A stretch of DNA of 36,787 nt from Synechococcus sp. SB0668_bin_13 (GTDB lineage: Bacteria; Cyanobacteriota; Cyanobacteriia; PCC-6307; Cyanobiaceae). The notes beneath the pieces were generated by a model. It saw only the letters and a program-made list of their open reading frames with translations, did not search any database and was not told the DNA's origin. The stretch lies in contig VXWH01000133.1 in assembly GCA_009836025.1 (NCBI GenBank), positions 1 through 36,787 on the forward strand. The letters run 5' to 3'. The position numbers and the translations under genes were made by a program. Shown in pieces: positions 11,559-20,190 of the stretch (position 1 is the first letter of the stretch; every line of letters begins with the position of its first letter).

Positions 11559-11705
11559 GGCATCTCGTTGCGGCAGGAGTGCGGCCAGCTTGCGGCGGAA
11601 CTCCCCTTTGGGCATGCCTCCCTTCATTGCCCCATGGATGGTGAAGGCTCCTTCAGGATCGCTGACCACCAGATAGGTGGGCCAGCCCATGCCTTCCTTA
11701 TTGGG
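11559..11705 (-). pseudogene. 3' gene fragment, possibly from a thioredoxin-like protein
   Basis: Reverse frame reads GMGWPTYLVVSDPEGAFTIHGAMKGGMPKGEFRRKLAALLPQRDA*. It looks like the C-terminal part of a thioredoxin/DsbA-like fold and is cut off upstream by the repeat at 11706. Confidence 0.3.
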
Positions 11706-11898
11706 ACCCGAGCTGTGGGTAAGGGCACCAGGAAAGGTGGCCGTTTCCCCACCTGCAATAAGGCTACCGGCACTTGAAAACTCCTTCCACAACTGGCTTT
11801 TCATGGTGAGAGGGCATCCCCATGGGAAAGCAGGCTTCCCCAAGCCCCAAGCCAGCGTGGGGACAGTTTCCCGCTGCCCCCTTATCCAGAACTCGGGT
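11706..11898 (+). mobile_element. MITE-like repeat, copy A
   Basis: Left end ACCCGAGCTGTGGGTAAGGGCACCAGG, right end CCCTTATCCAGAACTCGGGT (inverted); internal core GGCTTCCCCAAGCCCCAAGCCAGC at 11833-11856. Confidence 0.7.
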
Positions 11899-12008
11899 TA
11901 TGTAGCCCCTTCTGGTTCTGGGGGATTGCCCCACCCCTCCCAACATTCTCTCGCATCGCAGACTGGGAAACATCCAGGCTGGTGGCCGCCAGCCTCTTCC
12001 GTTCAGCC

Positions 12009-12209
12009 ATGGATCGCCCCAAGTTGGTAGCCCTGATCACAGGGATATTCTCCATTGTTCTGGCAGTGCTCTACCTGGCACTGGTGCTCATTCTGGATCA
12101 CCGCTCCGGACTGGCGCCGGCGCCGGTGGATGGCTGGGCTGCCGGCCCGGCGGCAGACCTTTCAGGCGCCGTTGCAGCGGCTCCACGATCCGCTCCACCG
12201 CCATGGTGA
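12009..12209 (+). CDS. Small single-TM protein
   Basis: MDRPKLVALITGIFSIVLAVLYLALVLILDHRSGLAPAPVDG...; one hydrophobic helix. Resembles small conserved picocyanobacterial membrane proteins (recollection, not searched). The 3' part is antisense to the GTPase gene. Confidence 0.55.
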   Translation: MDRPKLVALITGIFSIVLAVLYLALVLILDHRSGLAPAPVDGWAAGPAADLSGAVAAAPRSAPPPW

Positions 12210-13677
12210 GAAAATCGTTGAACCGGGCCTGGCGGCGGTTCAGGTCATAGTGCTTGCGGATGGCTGCGGCCATGCCCCCATCCCCCCAGTCTTGATTGCG
12301 GCTGAAGTATTCCATCAGGCTGGCGCCAGCAACCCGTGTCAGCCATGCAGCACTCACCCCCTGCACCGCCTTGGCCACCACCAACGCGGGCCAGGCGGCA
12401 CTGAGGGCGGTGGTCAGCAGCATGGCGCCCCCCTTCACCAAGCCCAACCCCGTCATGGTGCGCCCCACCGCCAGGGCCAACTCCCGCCCCTGGTCCCGGC
12501 CCAGCTTGACCCCATGGATCCGCCCCAGCTCCAGCACCATCTGGGCATTCACTGCGGCCGCACCCACAAGATCCAGCCCTGGCAGGGGCGTCAGGGCGAT
12601 GATTCCCCCGCCAATCCAGGCATAGCGCTCAATGATGGTGCGGCTGGCCCGTTCCCGCTGGCTGGTGAGCACCGCCTCGGTATCCACGGAGAGGTGGCGA
12701 CTCTGCAGAAGGATGTTGTCGGCCATGAGCTCATCCCCTTCCAGGCGCAGCACCTGAGCCAGGCGTCGCAGCAGGGCGGACACCTCGGGGACGGGTGGAG
12801 GCGCTCCGCCCCTCAACCGTGGCGGCGCACTGCTGGCGGACACCACGTCCTCCGGCGGCAACTGGGGAGCACAGCGCTGCCGCAACACCTGCAACAGCCG
12901 CTGTTCCTGCCGTTGTCCCAGCAGGTCGCACTTGTTGAGCACCAGCAGGAGACGCTTGCGCAGGGACAACAACAACTGCACCATGCGCAACTCGCTGTCC
13001 CGCAGGTCGCCATCCACAACAAACAACAGTAGGTCCGCTTGAACCGCCTTGCGCCGCGCCATGTCTTCCCGCCGTTGGCCCAGGGTGCCGCTTTCCAGGA
13101 TGCCCGGCGTATCCACCAGCCGCACGCCACGGCCGAGGCCCGCCATGGGGAGGCGATAGCTGTGGCTGGCCTGGGTGGATCCCATGGCAGGCTCCACGGA
13201 ACCCACCATGTCCCCCAGAAGGGCGCGGATCAGGGAGGTTTTGCCGCTGGACCCTGTACCGAATACCACCACCACCAGGTCCCCCCGTTCCAACTCCGCC
13301 GCCACCTGGCTGCGCTCACGCTCCAGTGCCTGGCGCATCACCTGATCCCGCACCAGTTCCAACTGCCGCCCAATGCTGTCCAGATGTTCTCCAGCGGCCT
13401 CCCGCTTGGAGTCGAAGGCCATGGGGAGGGCCGGGTCCCGGAAACGTCTGGCCCACCGTGGGGACTTCTGACCGGGCATCTGCCCGTGCCATGTGATCCA
13501 GCCCAGCCAGCCCAGGGCCGCCACGGTGACCAGAAAGAGAGAGATACCCCAGCCACCCGCCAAGGTTTGCAGGCCCTGGGCCAGCCCCGCCAACAGGGTG
13601 ATCACCATCCAGAGGGCCAGAAGGGCCCCCAGCACCACGGCCACACTCCAGATCAGCCGACGGGTCCGCTTCCTCAT
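12088..13677 (-). CDS. Membrane-associated GTPase (Era-like G domain plus DUF697-like region)
   Basis: 529-aa ORF with GTGSSGKTSLIRALLG (P-loop), VDTPGILE (G3), LNKCDLL (NKxD), N-terminal TM helices and an Ala/Gly-rich C-terminal helical region. Confidence 0.85.
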   Translation of the reverse strand: MRKRTRRLIWSVAVVLGALLALWMVITLLAGLAQGLQTLAGGWGISLFLVTVAALGWLGWITWHGQMPGQKSPRWARRFRDPALPMAFDSKREAAGEHLDSIGRQLELVRDQVMRQALERERSQVAAELERGDLVVVVFGTGSSGKTSLIRALLGDMVGSVEPAMGSTQASHSYRLPMAGLGRGVRLVDTPGILESGTLGQRREDMARRKAVQADLLLFVVDGDLRDSELRMVQLLLSLRKRLLLVLNKCDLLGQRQEQRLLQVLRQRCAPQLPPEDVVSASSAPPRLRGGAPPPVPEVSALLRRLAQVLRLEGDELMADNILLQSRHLSVDTEAVLTSQRERASRTIIERYAWIGGGIIALTPLPGLDLVGAAAVNAQMVLELGRIHGVKLGRDQGRELALAVGRTMTGLGLVKGGAMLLTTALSAAWPALVVAKAVQGVSAAWLTRVAGASLMEYFSRNQDWGDGGMAAAIRKHYDLNRRQARFNDFLTMAVERIVEPLQRRLKGLPPGRQPSHPPAPAPVRSGDPE

Positions 13678-14174
13678 GACCTGCGGCCTTGCAACAGGAG
13701 GTCCAGCAACAGCAGAGCCACAGCAACGTTGATGGCCACATCCGCCAGGTTGAACACGGGGAAGGCAATGGGCACCAGTTCAATCCAATCCACCACCGCC
13801 CCCCGGAACCAGCGGTCCAGACCGTTGCCCAGGGCGCCGGCCAACACCAACCCCCAGGCCACAGCACCCAACGGCTGCCGGGGTGGGCGATTCAACAACC
13901 ACACCACCAGAGCGAGGCTCACCAGCAACGAGATCAACCCCAGCCACACCACGCCCCCGTCAAACAAGCTGAAGGCCGCACCTGTATTTTCCACCAGTCG
14001 CCACTGCAAGAGCCCCGGCAGGGCCGGTTGCGCCTGACCCGGTTGGAGCTGGCCCAGCATCAGCGCCTTGCTCAGTTGATCCAGCACCGTGCCGCCGGCG
14101 GCCACCAGCAGGCTGACGCCGGCAAGCCGTGGCTTCCGGCGCCGTGGATCGGGGGATGGTTGTAGGTTGGGCAC
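13674..14174 (-). CDS. lspA: Lipoprotein signal peptidase (signal peptidase II)
   Basis: ORF 13674..14216; probable GTG start at 14174. TVLDQLSKALM, VENTGAAFSLF, GALGNGLDRWFRGAVVDWIE, FNLADVAINVAVALLLLD. Confidence 0.93.
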   Translation of the reverse strand: MPNLQPSPDPRRRKPRLAGVSLLVAAGGTVLDQLSKALMLGQLQPGQAQPALPGLLQWRLVENTGAAFSLFDGGVVWLGLISLLVSLALVVWLLNRPPRQPLGAVAWGLVLAGALGNGLDRWFRGAVVDWIELVPIAFPVFNLADVAINVAVALLLLDLLLQGRRS

Positions 14175-14178
14175 GGCC

Positions 14179-14745
14179 TCAGTAGAGCAGGAGACGGCGG
14201 AGCAATGCGGCAACAACAGCCACGGGGCAGGCCATGACCGCTTGCAGCAGCAGGGGCAGCAGCCAATGGCCGATGATCAGTTCCGACCAAGGTATGAGCC
14301 ACTGGCCCATCACGGCGCCCAGGACCAGGTACATCCCCCCACACAGGGAGACCACCACAACTCCTGTTATGGCCACAACCCAGAGGCTGAAGGGGTCCCG
14401 CAGAGGGATCCGCTGCCCAATGCGTCCCACCAGCCATGCACCGGGCATCAAGCCCAGCAAATAGCCAAACCCTGGCTCCAGCACATAATCCAGGCCGCCC
14501 CCGGCATGGAAGACGGGAAACTGGGTCAGCCCGAAGGTCAGGTAGGCCACGGTGGTCATGAGGCCAACGCGGGCGCCGCAGATCAGGGACGTCAGCAACA
14601 CTGCCGCCAACTGGCCACTGGTGGGCAACTCCACCAGGCTGAGTCCCCCCGGGGTGGGCACTGCCATGGTGGGCTGGAGCAATCCCGCCACGATGGTCAG
14701 CAGCAGGCCCATGACAACACCCACCAGGTTCAGTAAAGCCTTCAT
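14179..14745 (-). CDS. bioY: Biotin transporter BioY
   Basis: 188-aa hydrophobic ORF: LICGARVGLMTTVAYLTFGLTQFPVFHAGGGLDYVLEPGFGYLLG, typical of the BioY S-component. Confidence 0.9.
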   Translation of the reverse strand: MKALLNLVGVVMGLLLTIVAGLLQPTMAVPTPGGLSLVELPTSGQLAAVLLTSLICGARVGLMTTVAYLTFGLTQFPVFHAGGGLDYVLEPGFGYLLGLMPGAWLVGRIGQRIPLRDPFSLWVVAITGVVVVSLCGGMYLVLGAVMGQWLIPWSELIIGHWLLPLLLQAVMACPVAVVAALLRRLLLY

Positions 14746-14825
14746 GGCGTGGTGCGAGGACTGGAACTGCCTGACGGGAAGGTGGGTTCGGGTCTACACT
14801 CAAGCGCCCTGGCGCTGGTGGATCC

Positions 14826-15062
14826 ATGGAGCAGGCCGATGGGCCATGCCCGGCTTTTGACACAGGGGCGCTGGTTCGCCTGATGGAGACTCAACCCTAC
14901 CTGAAAACCGCCGATCCCATGCCCATGCTCCGTCCCCCGGATCTGGTGGAGACGGGGGATGAGGGGGTGGTGGTGGAGTTGCGCCCCCAGAACATGCTGG
15001 CTGTGCGCTTTCGGCGGGGCACGTTTCTCCTGGCTGCGGATCAGGTGGAGCCTGTCGTCTGA
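14826..15062 (+). CDS. Small conserved cyanobacterial protein (DUF3148 / NDH assembly-like)
   Basis: 78 aa: ALVRLMETQPYLKTADPMPMLRPPDLVETGDEGVVVELRPQNMLAVRFRRGTFLL. Family assignment from memory of the motif. Confidence 0.65.
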   Translation: MEQADGPCPAFDTGALVRLMETQPYLKTADPMPMLRPPDLVETGDEGVVVELRPQNMLAVRFRRGTFLLAADQVEPVV

Positions 15063-16336
15063 GACCAGATGTGCTCCAGGGGCGCCGCCAGCGCCTGGGG
15101 GCCAACCGCTGCCAGACGGGGTTGGCTGAGCCAGCGGCGCGCCACCCGTTGACAGTCGGCCCCATCCCGTTGCGTCAACTGGGCCAACTGCTGCTCCGCC
15201 GCATCCACAGCCATGCCGTATCCCCGCAGCAGGGCCAGCCGTTCCGCCACCTGGCCGCTGGTCTGCAAGGCTGCCAACTCCTGCCCCTGCAGCTTGGCGC
15301 GGGCCAGGCACAGTTCCTCGGGCTGAAGGGGCGTCTCCAGGAGTCGCCGCCACTCCGTCAACAATAGCTCCAGCGCCAGGGCAGCCCGATCCCGGCTGGT
15401 TGAGAGGTACACAATGAAAGGGGCGCTCTGCTGGCGCACAGGAAACAACACCCCCACCTCGTAGGCCAGACCGTGGGTTTCCCGGATCACCTGGGGCAGC
15501 CGGGCGCTCATCCCGGTGCTGAGATGGCATTGCAGCAGGCGTAAAACAGCCTGGTCCTGGTGATTGAGCCCACAGGTGGCAGCCCCCAGAAGCAACACCA
15601 CCTGCTCCGTATCCTGGGGATGGAAGGCCATGGTGGCTGGCGTGGGGAGGGCCGCGGCCTGTGCCACGGGGGTGGAGCCATGGCCGGGGGTCAAGTCCTC
15701 CGCCAGAGCCGTCAGATGGGCTGTGGTGCTCTGATCCAGATGACCCGCCGCGGCAATGACCATGGCGCTGCTCCCCCAGTCTTGATGCGCCCGGCGCAAC
15801 TGGCTGGGGGTCAGGGCCGCCACCTCTGCTTTTTTCAAGCCAAGGGGGGCATGGCCGTATCCCCCAGGGCCATACAGCAGACGGCGCAGGTCCGCCAGGG
15901 CAAGCTGCAGGGGATCTTCCCGTTGTTGATCCAGGGCTTGCAGGGTGAGTTGCTGCTCTCGCCGCACCTCACGGGGCGCCAGTCGCGGCGTCTGGACCAT
16001 CTCCCGCACCCTGTCCAGGAGGGGCGCCGCATCCGCGGCCATGCATCCCAGACACAGCACCACGCCATCTTCCCGGGCGCCTGCCGCAAAATAGGCGCCG
16101 CGAGACTCCAACTCTTCCGCCAAAGCTACGGCATCCTGACGGACTGTTCCCCGCTGAATGGCGCCGGCCAACAGGTGGGCCTGGCCCCGTTGCCCTGGCG
16201 GATCCGCGGCGCTGCCCCCGGCAATCCACCAGCACAGGGCCATCACCCCGACATGGCGCCGCTGCTGAACCAGCAACTCGATGCGCTGATGACGGTGGTG
16301 CAGGTCAAGACGCATGGGAAGCCCATGGTAGGGCAA
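15041..16336 (-). CDS. M16 (insulinase)-family protein lacking the zinc motif
   Basis: 431 aa with M16-like layout (GQAHLLAGAIQRGT at the HxxEH position, ELESRGAYFAAGAREDGVVL, HPQDTEQVVLLLGAATCG, LRLLQCHLSTGMSARLPQVIRETHGLAYEVG). Confidence 0.85.
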   Translation of the reverse strand: MPYHGLPMRLDLHHRHQRIELLVQQRRHVGVMALCWWIAGGSAADPPGQRGQAHLLAGAIQRGTVRQDAVALAEELESRGAYFAAGAREDGVVLCLGCMAADAAPLLDRVREMVQTPRLAPREVRREQQLTLQALDQQREDPLQLALADLRRLLYGPGGYGHAPLGLKKAEVAALTPSQLRRAHQDWGSSAMVIAAAGHLDQSTTAHLTALAEDLTPGHGSTPVAQAAALPTPATMAFHPQDTEQVVLLLGAATCGLNHQDQAVLRLLQCHLSTGMSARLPQVIRETHGLAYEVGVLFPVRQQSAPFIVYLSTSRDRAALALELLLTEWRRLLETPLQPEELCLARAKLQGQELAALQTSGQVAERLALLRGYGMAVDAAEQQLAQLTQRDGADCQRVARRWLSQPRLAAVGPQALAAPLEHIWSQTTGST

Positions 16337-16371
16337 TGATCTGCACCGTCGTCAAGAAAGAGACAGGGACT

Positions 16372-17094
16372 TCAAAGGGTCTGTGCTGCCTCGGCCTCTT
16401 CCAGCCGTTGCCTCAGCCGCTCAGCCCAACCCGCCACCCAGCCCAGATCCGCGCCGTTAAAACAACGGGGGCTGGCGCCAGCCACCACCACCAGCCCCTG
16501 GGGTCCCAGGGGTTCCATCAGCACGGCGGGTGCGCCCTCCGGCAAGTAGGTGAATTCCCGGCGGGCGGGGAAGAGTTTCAGGTTCACCAGATAGAGGCGC
16601 CGTTGGCTGCTGAGCACCCGCTGCACCAGGGGACCATCCTGATAGGTCACACCCGTGAGCAGACCGCGGCTCAACAGCAGGCGCTGCTTCCAGACGCAGT
16701 GGACGGCCACCGCGGCAGTGTTCAACAGCAGCATCTGCGAACCCCATCCCAGCTCCTCCCGAACATCGTCGGGCAAGCCCTCTGCCAAGTCCAGCCCCTG
16801 CTCTCCGCTGAGGGTCAACGGTTGTTGCGCTGCAGGATCCACGCTGGTCCAATTGAGCCCCACCAGCATCAGTCCGACCGCCATCAGGGAACCCACCACA
16901 TCGGCGCGCCCCAGGCTCACGCTGGCTGGGCTGCTCCCTGCCGTCAGATGGTTCAACGCCAGGGCCAGGGCGCCGATGCCGCCGGTGAACAGGCTGAGGC
17001 GTGCTCCTGTGGTCATGGATTGCTGACGCCATAGGGTGTCCACCTTGGCAGTCCATGGCCGCCTCTGCTGCAATACAAATACCGATCCCACCAA
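16372..17094 (-). CDS. Cofactor assembly of complex C subunit B (CCB-like)
   Basis: 240 aa with two N-terminal TM segments and LLLSRGLLTGVTYQDGPLVQRVLSSQRRLYLVNLKLFPARREFTYLP, typical of the cyanobacterial CCB2/CCB4-type family. Confidence 0.7.
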   Translation of the reverse strand: MVGSVFVLQQRRPWTAKVDTLWRQQSMTTGARLSLFTGGIGALALALNHLTAGSSPASVSLGRADVVGSLMAVGLMLVGLNWTSVDPAAQQPLTLSGEQGLDLAEGLPDDVREELGWGSQMLLLNTAAVAVHCVWKQRLLLSRGLLTGVTYQDGPLVQRVLSSQRRLYLVNLKLFPARREFTYLPEGAPAVLMEPLGPQGLVVVAGASPRCFNGADLGWVAGWAERLRQRLEEAEAAQTL

Positions 17095-17102
17095 CTCCCA
17101 TT

Positions 17103-17546
17103 ATGGAGACCGGCACAGCCTTTGCCGCCATTGCGCTTGCCGCCGTGGCCTCCGACGGCGTTTGCACCCGCGAGGAAGCCCGGGCCCTGCGACGAGACCT
17201 GGAGTTTCGCTATCCCTACGTCCACATGGACGAGACGGCCATGGGAACCCTGTTTGACCAACTGTTGCGGCGCATCCGCGAGGACGGCCATGGGGACCTG
17301 ATGGCGGAAGCCGCTGGCGCCCTCAACCGCCAGCAGCAGTTGACAGCCTTTGCTGTGGCTTGCAACCTGGTCAGGAGCGATTATCGCACCACCCCCGAGG
17401 AGGAGGCCTTCCTGGAAGACCTGGCCCAGGCCATGGACCTGGATGCCGCTGAGCGCAAGACCATCCCTGACGTGTTGACCATTCTGTATCGGGATGCCTT
17501 ACAGCCCCACCCAACCAGTGTTAGGAACGTCAGTATGACGGGATAG
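17103..17546 (+). CDS. TerB-like tellurite-resistance family protein
   Basis: ORF 17001..17546; probable start ATG 17103 (METGTAFAAIALAAVASDGVCTREEARALRRDL), all-helical; AVACNLVRSDYRTTPEEEAFLEDLAQAMDLD. Confidence 0.75.
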   Translation: METGTAFAAIALAAVASDGVCTREEARALRRDLEFRYPYVHMDETAMGTLFDQLLRRIREDGHGDLMAEAAGALNRQQQLTAFAVACNLVRSDYRTTPEEEAFLEDLAQAMDLDAAERKTIPDVLTILYRDALQPHPTSVRNVSMTG

Positions 17547-17555
17547 AGTTGGCTG

Positions 17556-18218
17556 ATGGCGATGGGATGGTTTCTGGGACTTCTGGTGCTGGGGCTGGTG
17601 GTGCTGGCGCCGCCGTCCATGGCCATGACGGCCGCCGACTTGCCAGCCGCTCCACCGGAGCAGGAGCGGGTTGTGGATCAGGCGGAGGTGTTGAGCCGCG
17701 CTGCCGCCGGGGAGTTGAACCGCCACCTGTCCAACCTGACCAGCTACGGTGTGGAGGCCAACCTGGTCACCCTGGGGCGCGTAGACTACGGCAGCACCCC
17801 CGCCACCGTGGCAACGGATCTACTGGAGCGCTGGCAGCAACAGGATCCGCAGGAGCGGTTGATGACGCTGGTGGAAACCAAAACCGGCCAGGTGGCTGTG
17901 GTGGCCAGCCCCGCCCTGGCCCAGCGCCTCCCTCCCAACCTGCTGCAAAGCACCGCGGAGGACACCATAGCCGGTCAATTGCGCCGCGGTGAAGGGTACC
18001 GTCTGACGATGCTGCGGGGTATTCAGCGGCTGGACACGGTTCTGGCGGGTGAAGAAGATCCTGGACCACCGGCGCTGGAGGCGGCCGTGCCCGCTGTGCG
18101 CTCCAACGTGCCCAGCCATGAGGAAACAGCCGCCAGCAACGCTCTGACATGGGTGGCCGTGTTGCTTGGATTGGGGACGGTCATTCCCATGCTCACGTGG
18201 TGGGTATTTTCCCGCTGA
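17556..18218 (+). CDS. TPM-domain protein, photosystem II repair protein Psb32-like
   Basis: 220 aa: signal peptide, VVDQAEVLSRAAAGELNRHLSNLTSYGVEANLVTLGRVDYG, C-terminal TM helix. Confidence 0.75.
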   Translation: MAMGWFLGLLVLGLVVLAPPSMAMTAADLPAAPPEQERVVDQAEVLSRAAAGELNRHLSNLTSYGVEANLVTLGRVDYGSTPATVATDLLERWQQQDPQERLMTLVETKTGQVAVVASPALAQRLPPNLLQSTAEDTIAGQLRRGEGYRLTMLRGIQRLDTVLAGEEDPGPPALEAAVPAVRSNVPSHEETAASNALTWVAVLLGLGTVIPMLTWWVFSR

Positions 18219-18231
18219 CGCCTTCACCGCC

Positions 18232-19392
18232 ATGGCCTTGAACCGCTGGCTCGGACGTCTGGTGGTGGGCCACAGCAGGGAGGCTCGCCTGCGACGGCTG
18301 GAGGCGGCCACCGCGGCGGCGCTGCGGATTCAGACCATTGAATTGCGGCACTTCCAAGGGGATCTGGCGCGCTTTGACCAGGAGCTTGACGTCGGCAGCG
18401 GCAGGCTGGCCATGGTGGCCAGTCAGTTTCGCCAGGCCATGGCCGTGTGCAGGCGGGACTTGGCGGCGTTGCAGGCCTGTCGCCGGGAGTTCACGCCAGA
18501 CCAGTTGCAGCAGTTGCAACTGGTGGAGGACGTGGTGGGCGCTTACCATCAGCGGGCGCCTGGAAACGCCAGCCGTGATTCAGGTCTCAGTCAGCCGCCC
18601 GAGATGGTGCCCCGCAGTTTGCTGGGTCTCTTTTCCCGGATGCAGGATCGTCTTGCAGCCGGCGGTGAAGCCGCCACGGTGGAGGGATTTCGGCGGCGGC
18701 GGGATTCCACGCTGGTCTCGCTGCGGGTTCTGCTGTTGCTGGTGTTGGCGCCGCTGTTGTTTCAGCAGTTCAGCCGCACCCTGCTGGTGGGTCCCCTGGT
18801 GGACCGCGTTGCCCCAGCCGTTCCCGTGATCATGTACACCCGAGGGACGCTGGAGGAGCGGGCTGTGGAGAAATTGCGCATCTACAAGGAGGAACTGGAA
18901 TTTGAAGCCCTGCTACGGGGTGAGGCGGTGCCGTCCATTGAGGACATGCAATCCAGCTTGCGGCGAAGGGCCGATGAACTGCAAACAGAGAACGAGCGGG
19001 AGAGCACCACGGCCATCAAGAATCTCCTGTCGGACGGGTTTGGTGTGCTGGGATTTGCATTGGTCTGCCTCCTCTGCCGGGAAGAGTTGCGGGTGCTGCG
19101 CAGTTTTTTCGACGAGATTGTGTATGGCCTGAGCGATAGCGCCAAGGCTTTTGTCATTATCCTGTTTACGGACATGTTCGTTGGCTACCATAGTCCTGAG
19201 GGATGGAATGTTTTATTAGAAGGGATCTCTGAGCACTTTGGTCTACCCCCCAATCCAGGTTTTATTGGCTTATTTGTGGCGACATTCCCTGTTATTCTGG
19301 CCACAATCTTCAAGTATTGGATTTTTCGCTATCTCAACCGTGTCTCTCCTTCCTCCGTGGCCACACTGCGGAACATGAATGGCGGAGGTTGA
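18232..19392 (+). CDS. PxcA/CemA-family proton extrusion protein
   Basis: ORF 18166..19392; likely start ATG 18232. C-terminal multi-TM half: YGLSDSAKAFVIILFTDMFVGYHSPEGWNVLLEGISEHFGLP ... ATFPVILATIFKYWIFRYLNRVSPSSVATLRNMN. Confidence 0.9.
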   Translation: MALNRWLGRLVVGHSREARLRRLEAATAAALRIQTIELRHFQGDLARFDQELDVGSGRLAMVASQFRQAMAVCRRDLAALQACRREFTPDQLQQLQLVEDVVGAYHQRAPGNASRDSGLSQPPEMVPRSLLGLFSRMQDRLAAGGEAATVEGFRRRRDSTLVSLRVLLLLVLAPLLFQQFSRTLLVGPLVDRVAPAVPVIMYTRGTLEERAVEKLRIYKEELEFEALLRGEAVPSIEDMQSSLRRRADELQTENERESTTAIKNLLSDGFGVLGFALVCLLCREELRVLRSFFDEIVYGLSDSAKAFVIILFTDMFVGYHSPEGWNVLLEGISEHFGLPPNPGFIGLFVATFPVILATIFKYWIFRYLNRVSPSSVATLRNMNGGG

Positions 19393-19993
19393 TATGGACA
19401 GCGCGCCATTGGGGAATAGCCCAGCCGGACACGGGATTCTGGTGCTGGGAGGCAGTGGCAGCGGCAAGAGCCAGTGGGCCGAACACTTGGCGTCCACCTG
19501 GTCATCCACCTGTCAGCAGCCGGTGTTGTATCTGGCCACCGGTGATGCCACGTTGGCGGATGCCGATTGGCAGCAGCGTCTCCAACGGCACCGCCGCCGC
19601 CGCCCAGCCAATTGGCAGACCCGGGAGTGTGGCGCTGCCTTACCGGAAGCACTGGCTGCAGCGGAGACAGCGCCGTTGCGGCTGGTGGACGCCTTGAGCA
19701 GTTGGGTCAGCACCCTGCTGGAGCTGGAGGAAGCTGCTTGGCAAGCACGGGTCGAGCGGCTGTTAACCTGCATTCCCCCCAAGCAGGGCCCCACCATTCT
19801 GGTGAGCGACGAGGTGTCCTGGGGGGTGGTTCCCGCATCGGCCAGCGGCTACCACTTCCGGGAGCGCCTGGCCCGCCTCAACCGCCATGTGGCCCAGCGC
19901 TGCCAGAACCATTGGCTGGTGGTGGCCGGCCGTGCCGTGGATTTAACCCGGTGGTCCCAGCCTGTTCCTTACCAGCAACGTTGTTCTGGATAA
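19379..19993 (+). CDS. cobU: Bifunctional adenosylcobinamide kinase / guanylyltransferase
   Basis: 204 aa: ILVLGGSGSGKSQWAEHL, VLYLATGDA, LVSDEVSWGVVPASASGYHFRERLARLNRHVAQRC. The stop codon lies inside the repeat. Confidence 0.93.
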   Translation: MAEVDMDSAPLGNSPAGHGILVLGGSGSGKSQWAEHLASTWSSTCQQPVLYLATGDATLADADWQQRLQRHRRRRPANWQTRECGAALPEALAAAETAPLRLVDALSSWVSTLLELEEAAWQARVERLLTCIPPKQGPTILVSDEVSWGVVPASASGYHFRERLARLNRHVAQRCQNHWLVVAGRAVDLTRWSQPVPYQQRCSG

Positions 19994-20150
19994 GGAGACC
20001 AGGGAAGGTCACCGTTTCCCCACAACCGCAAAGACTGAAAAGCCGCAACAACAGACCACAGCGGGTTTCTCTTCCCCCTCCTCCCTTCTCCCCATCGGGC
20101 TTCCCCAAGCCCCAAGCCAGCACAAGGGCAATTTCCCGCTGCTCCCTGGC
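19981..20150 (+). mobile_element. MITE-like repeat, copy B
   Basis: Left end TTGTTCTGGATAAGGAGACCAGGGAAGGTCACCGTTTCCCCAC; internal AAAGCCGCAACAACAGACCACAGCGGG and GGGCTTCCCCAAGCCCCAAGCCAGC (20097-20121). Right end degraded. Confidence 0.65.
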
Positions 20151-20190
20151 ATCGCACCCGCCCAGTCTATCTTCGGATCAAGCATCAGTC

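Noticed and set aside
12055-13032. 325-aa plus-strand ORF
   Set aside because: Antisense shadow of the GTPase gene; the plausible small protein at 12009 is in a different frame.
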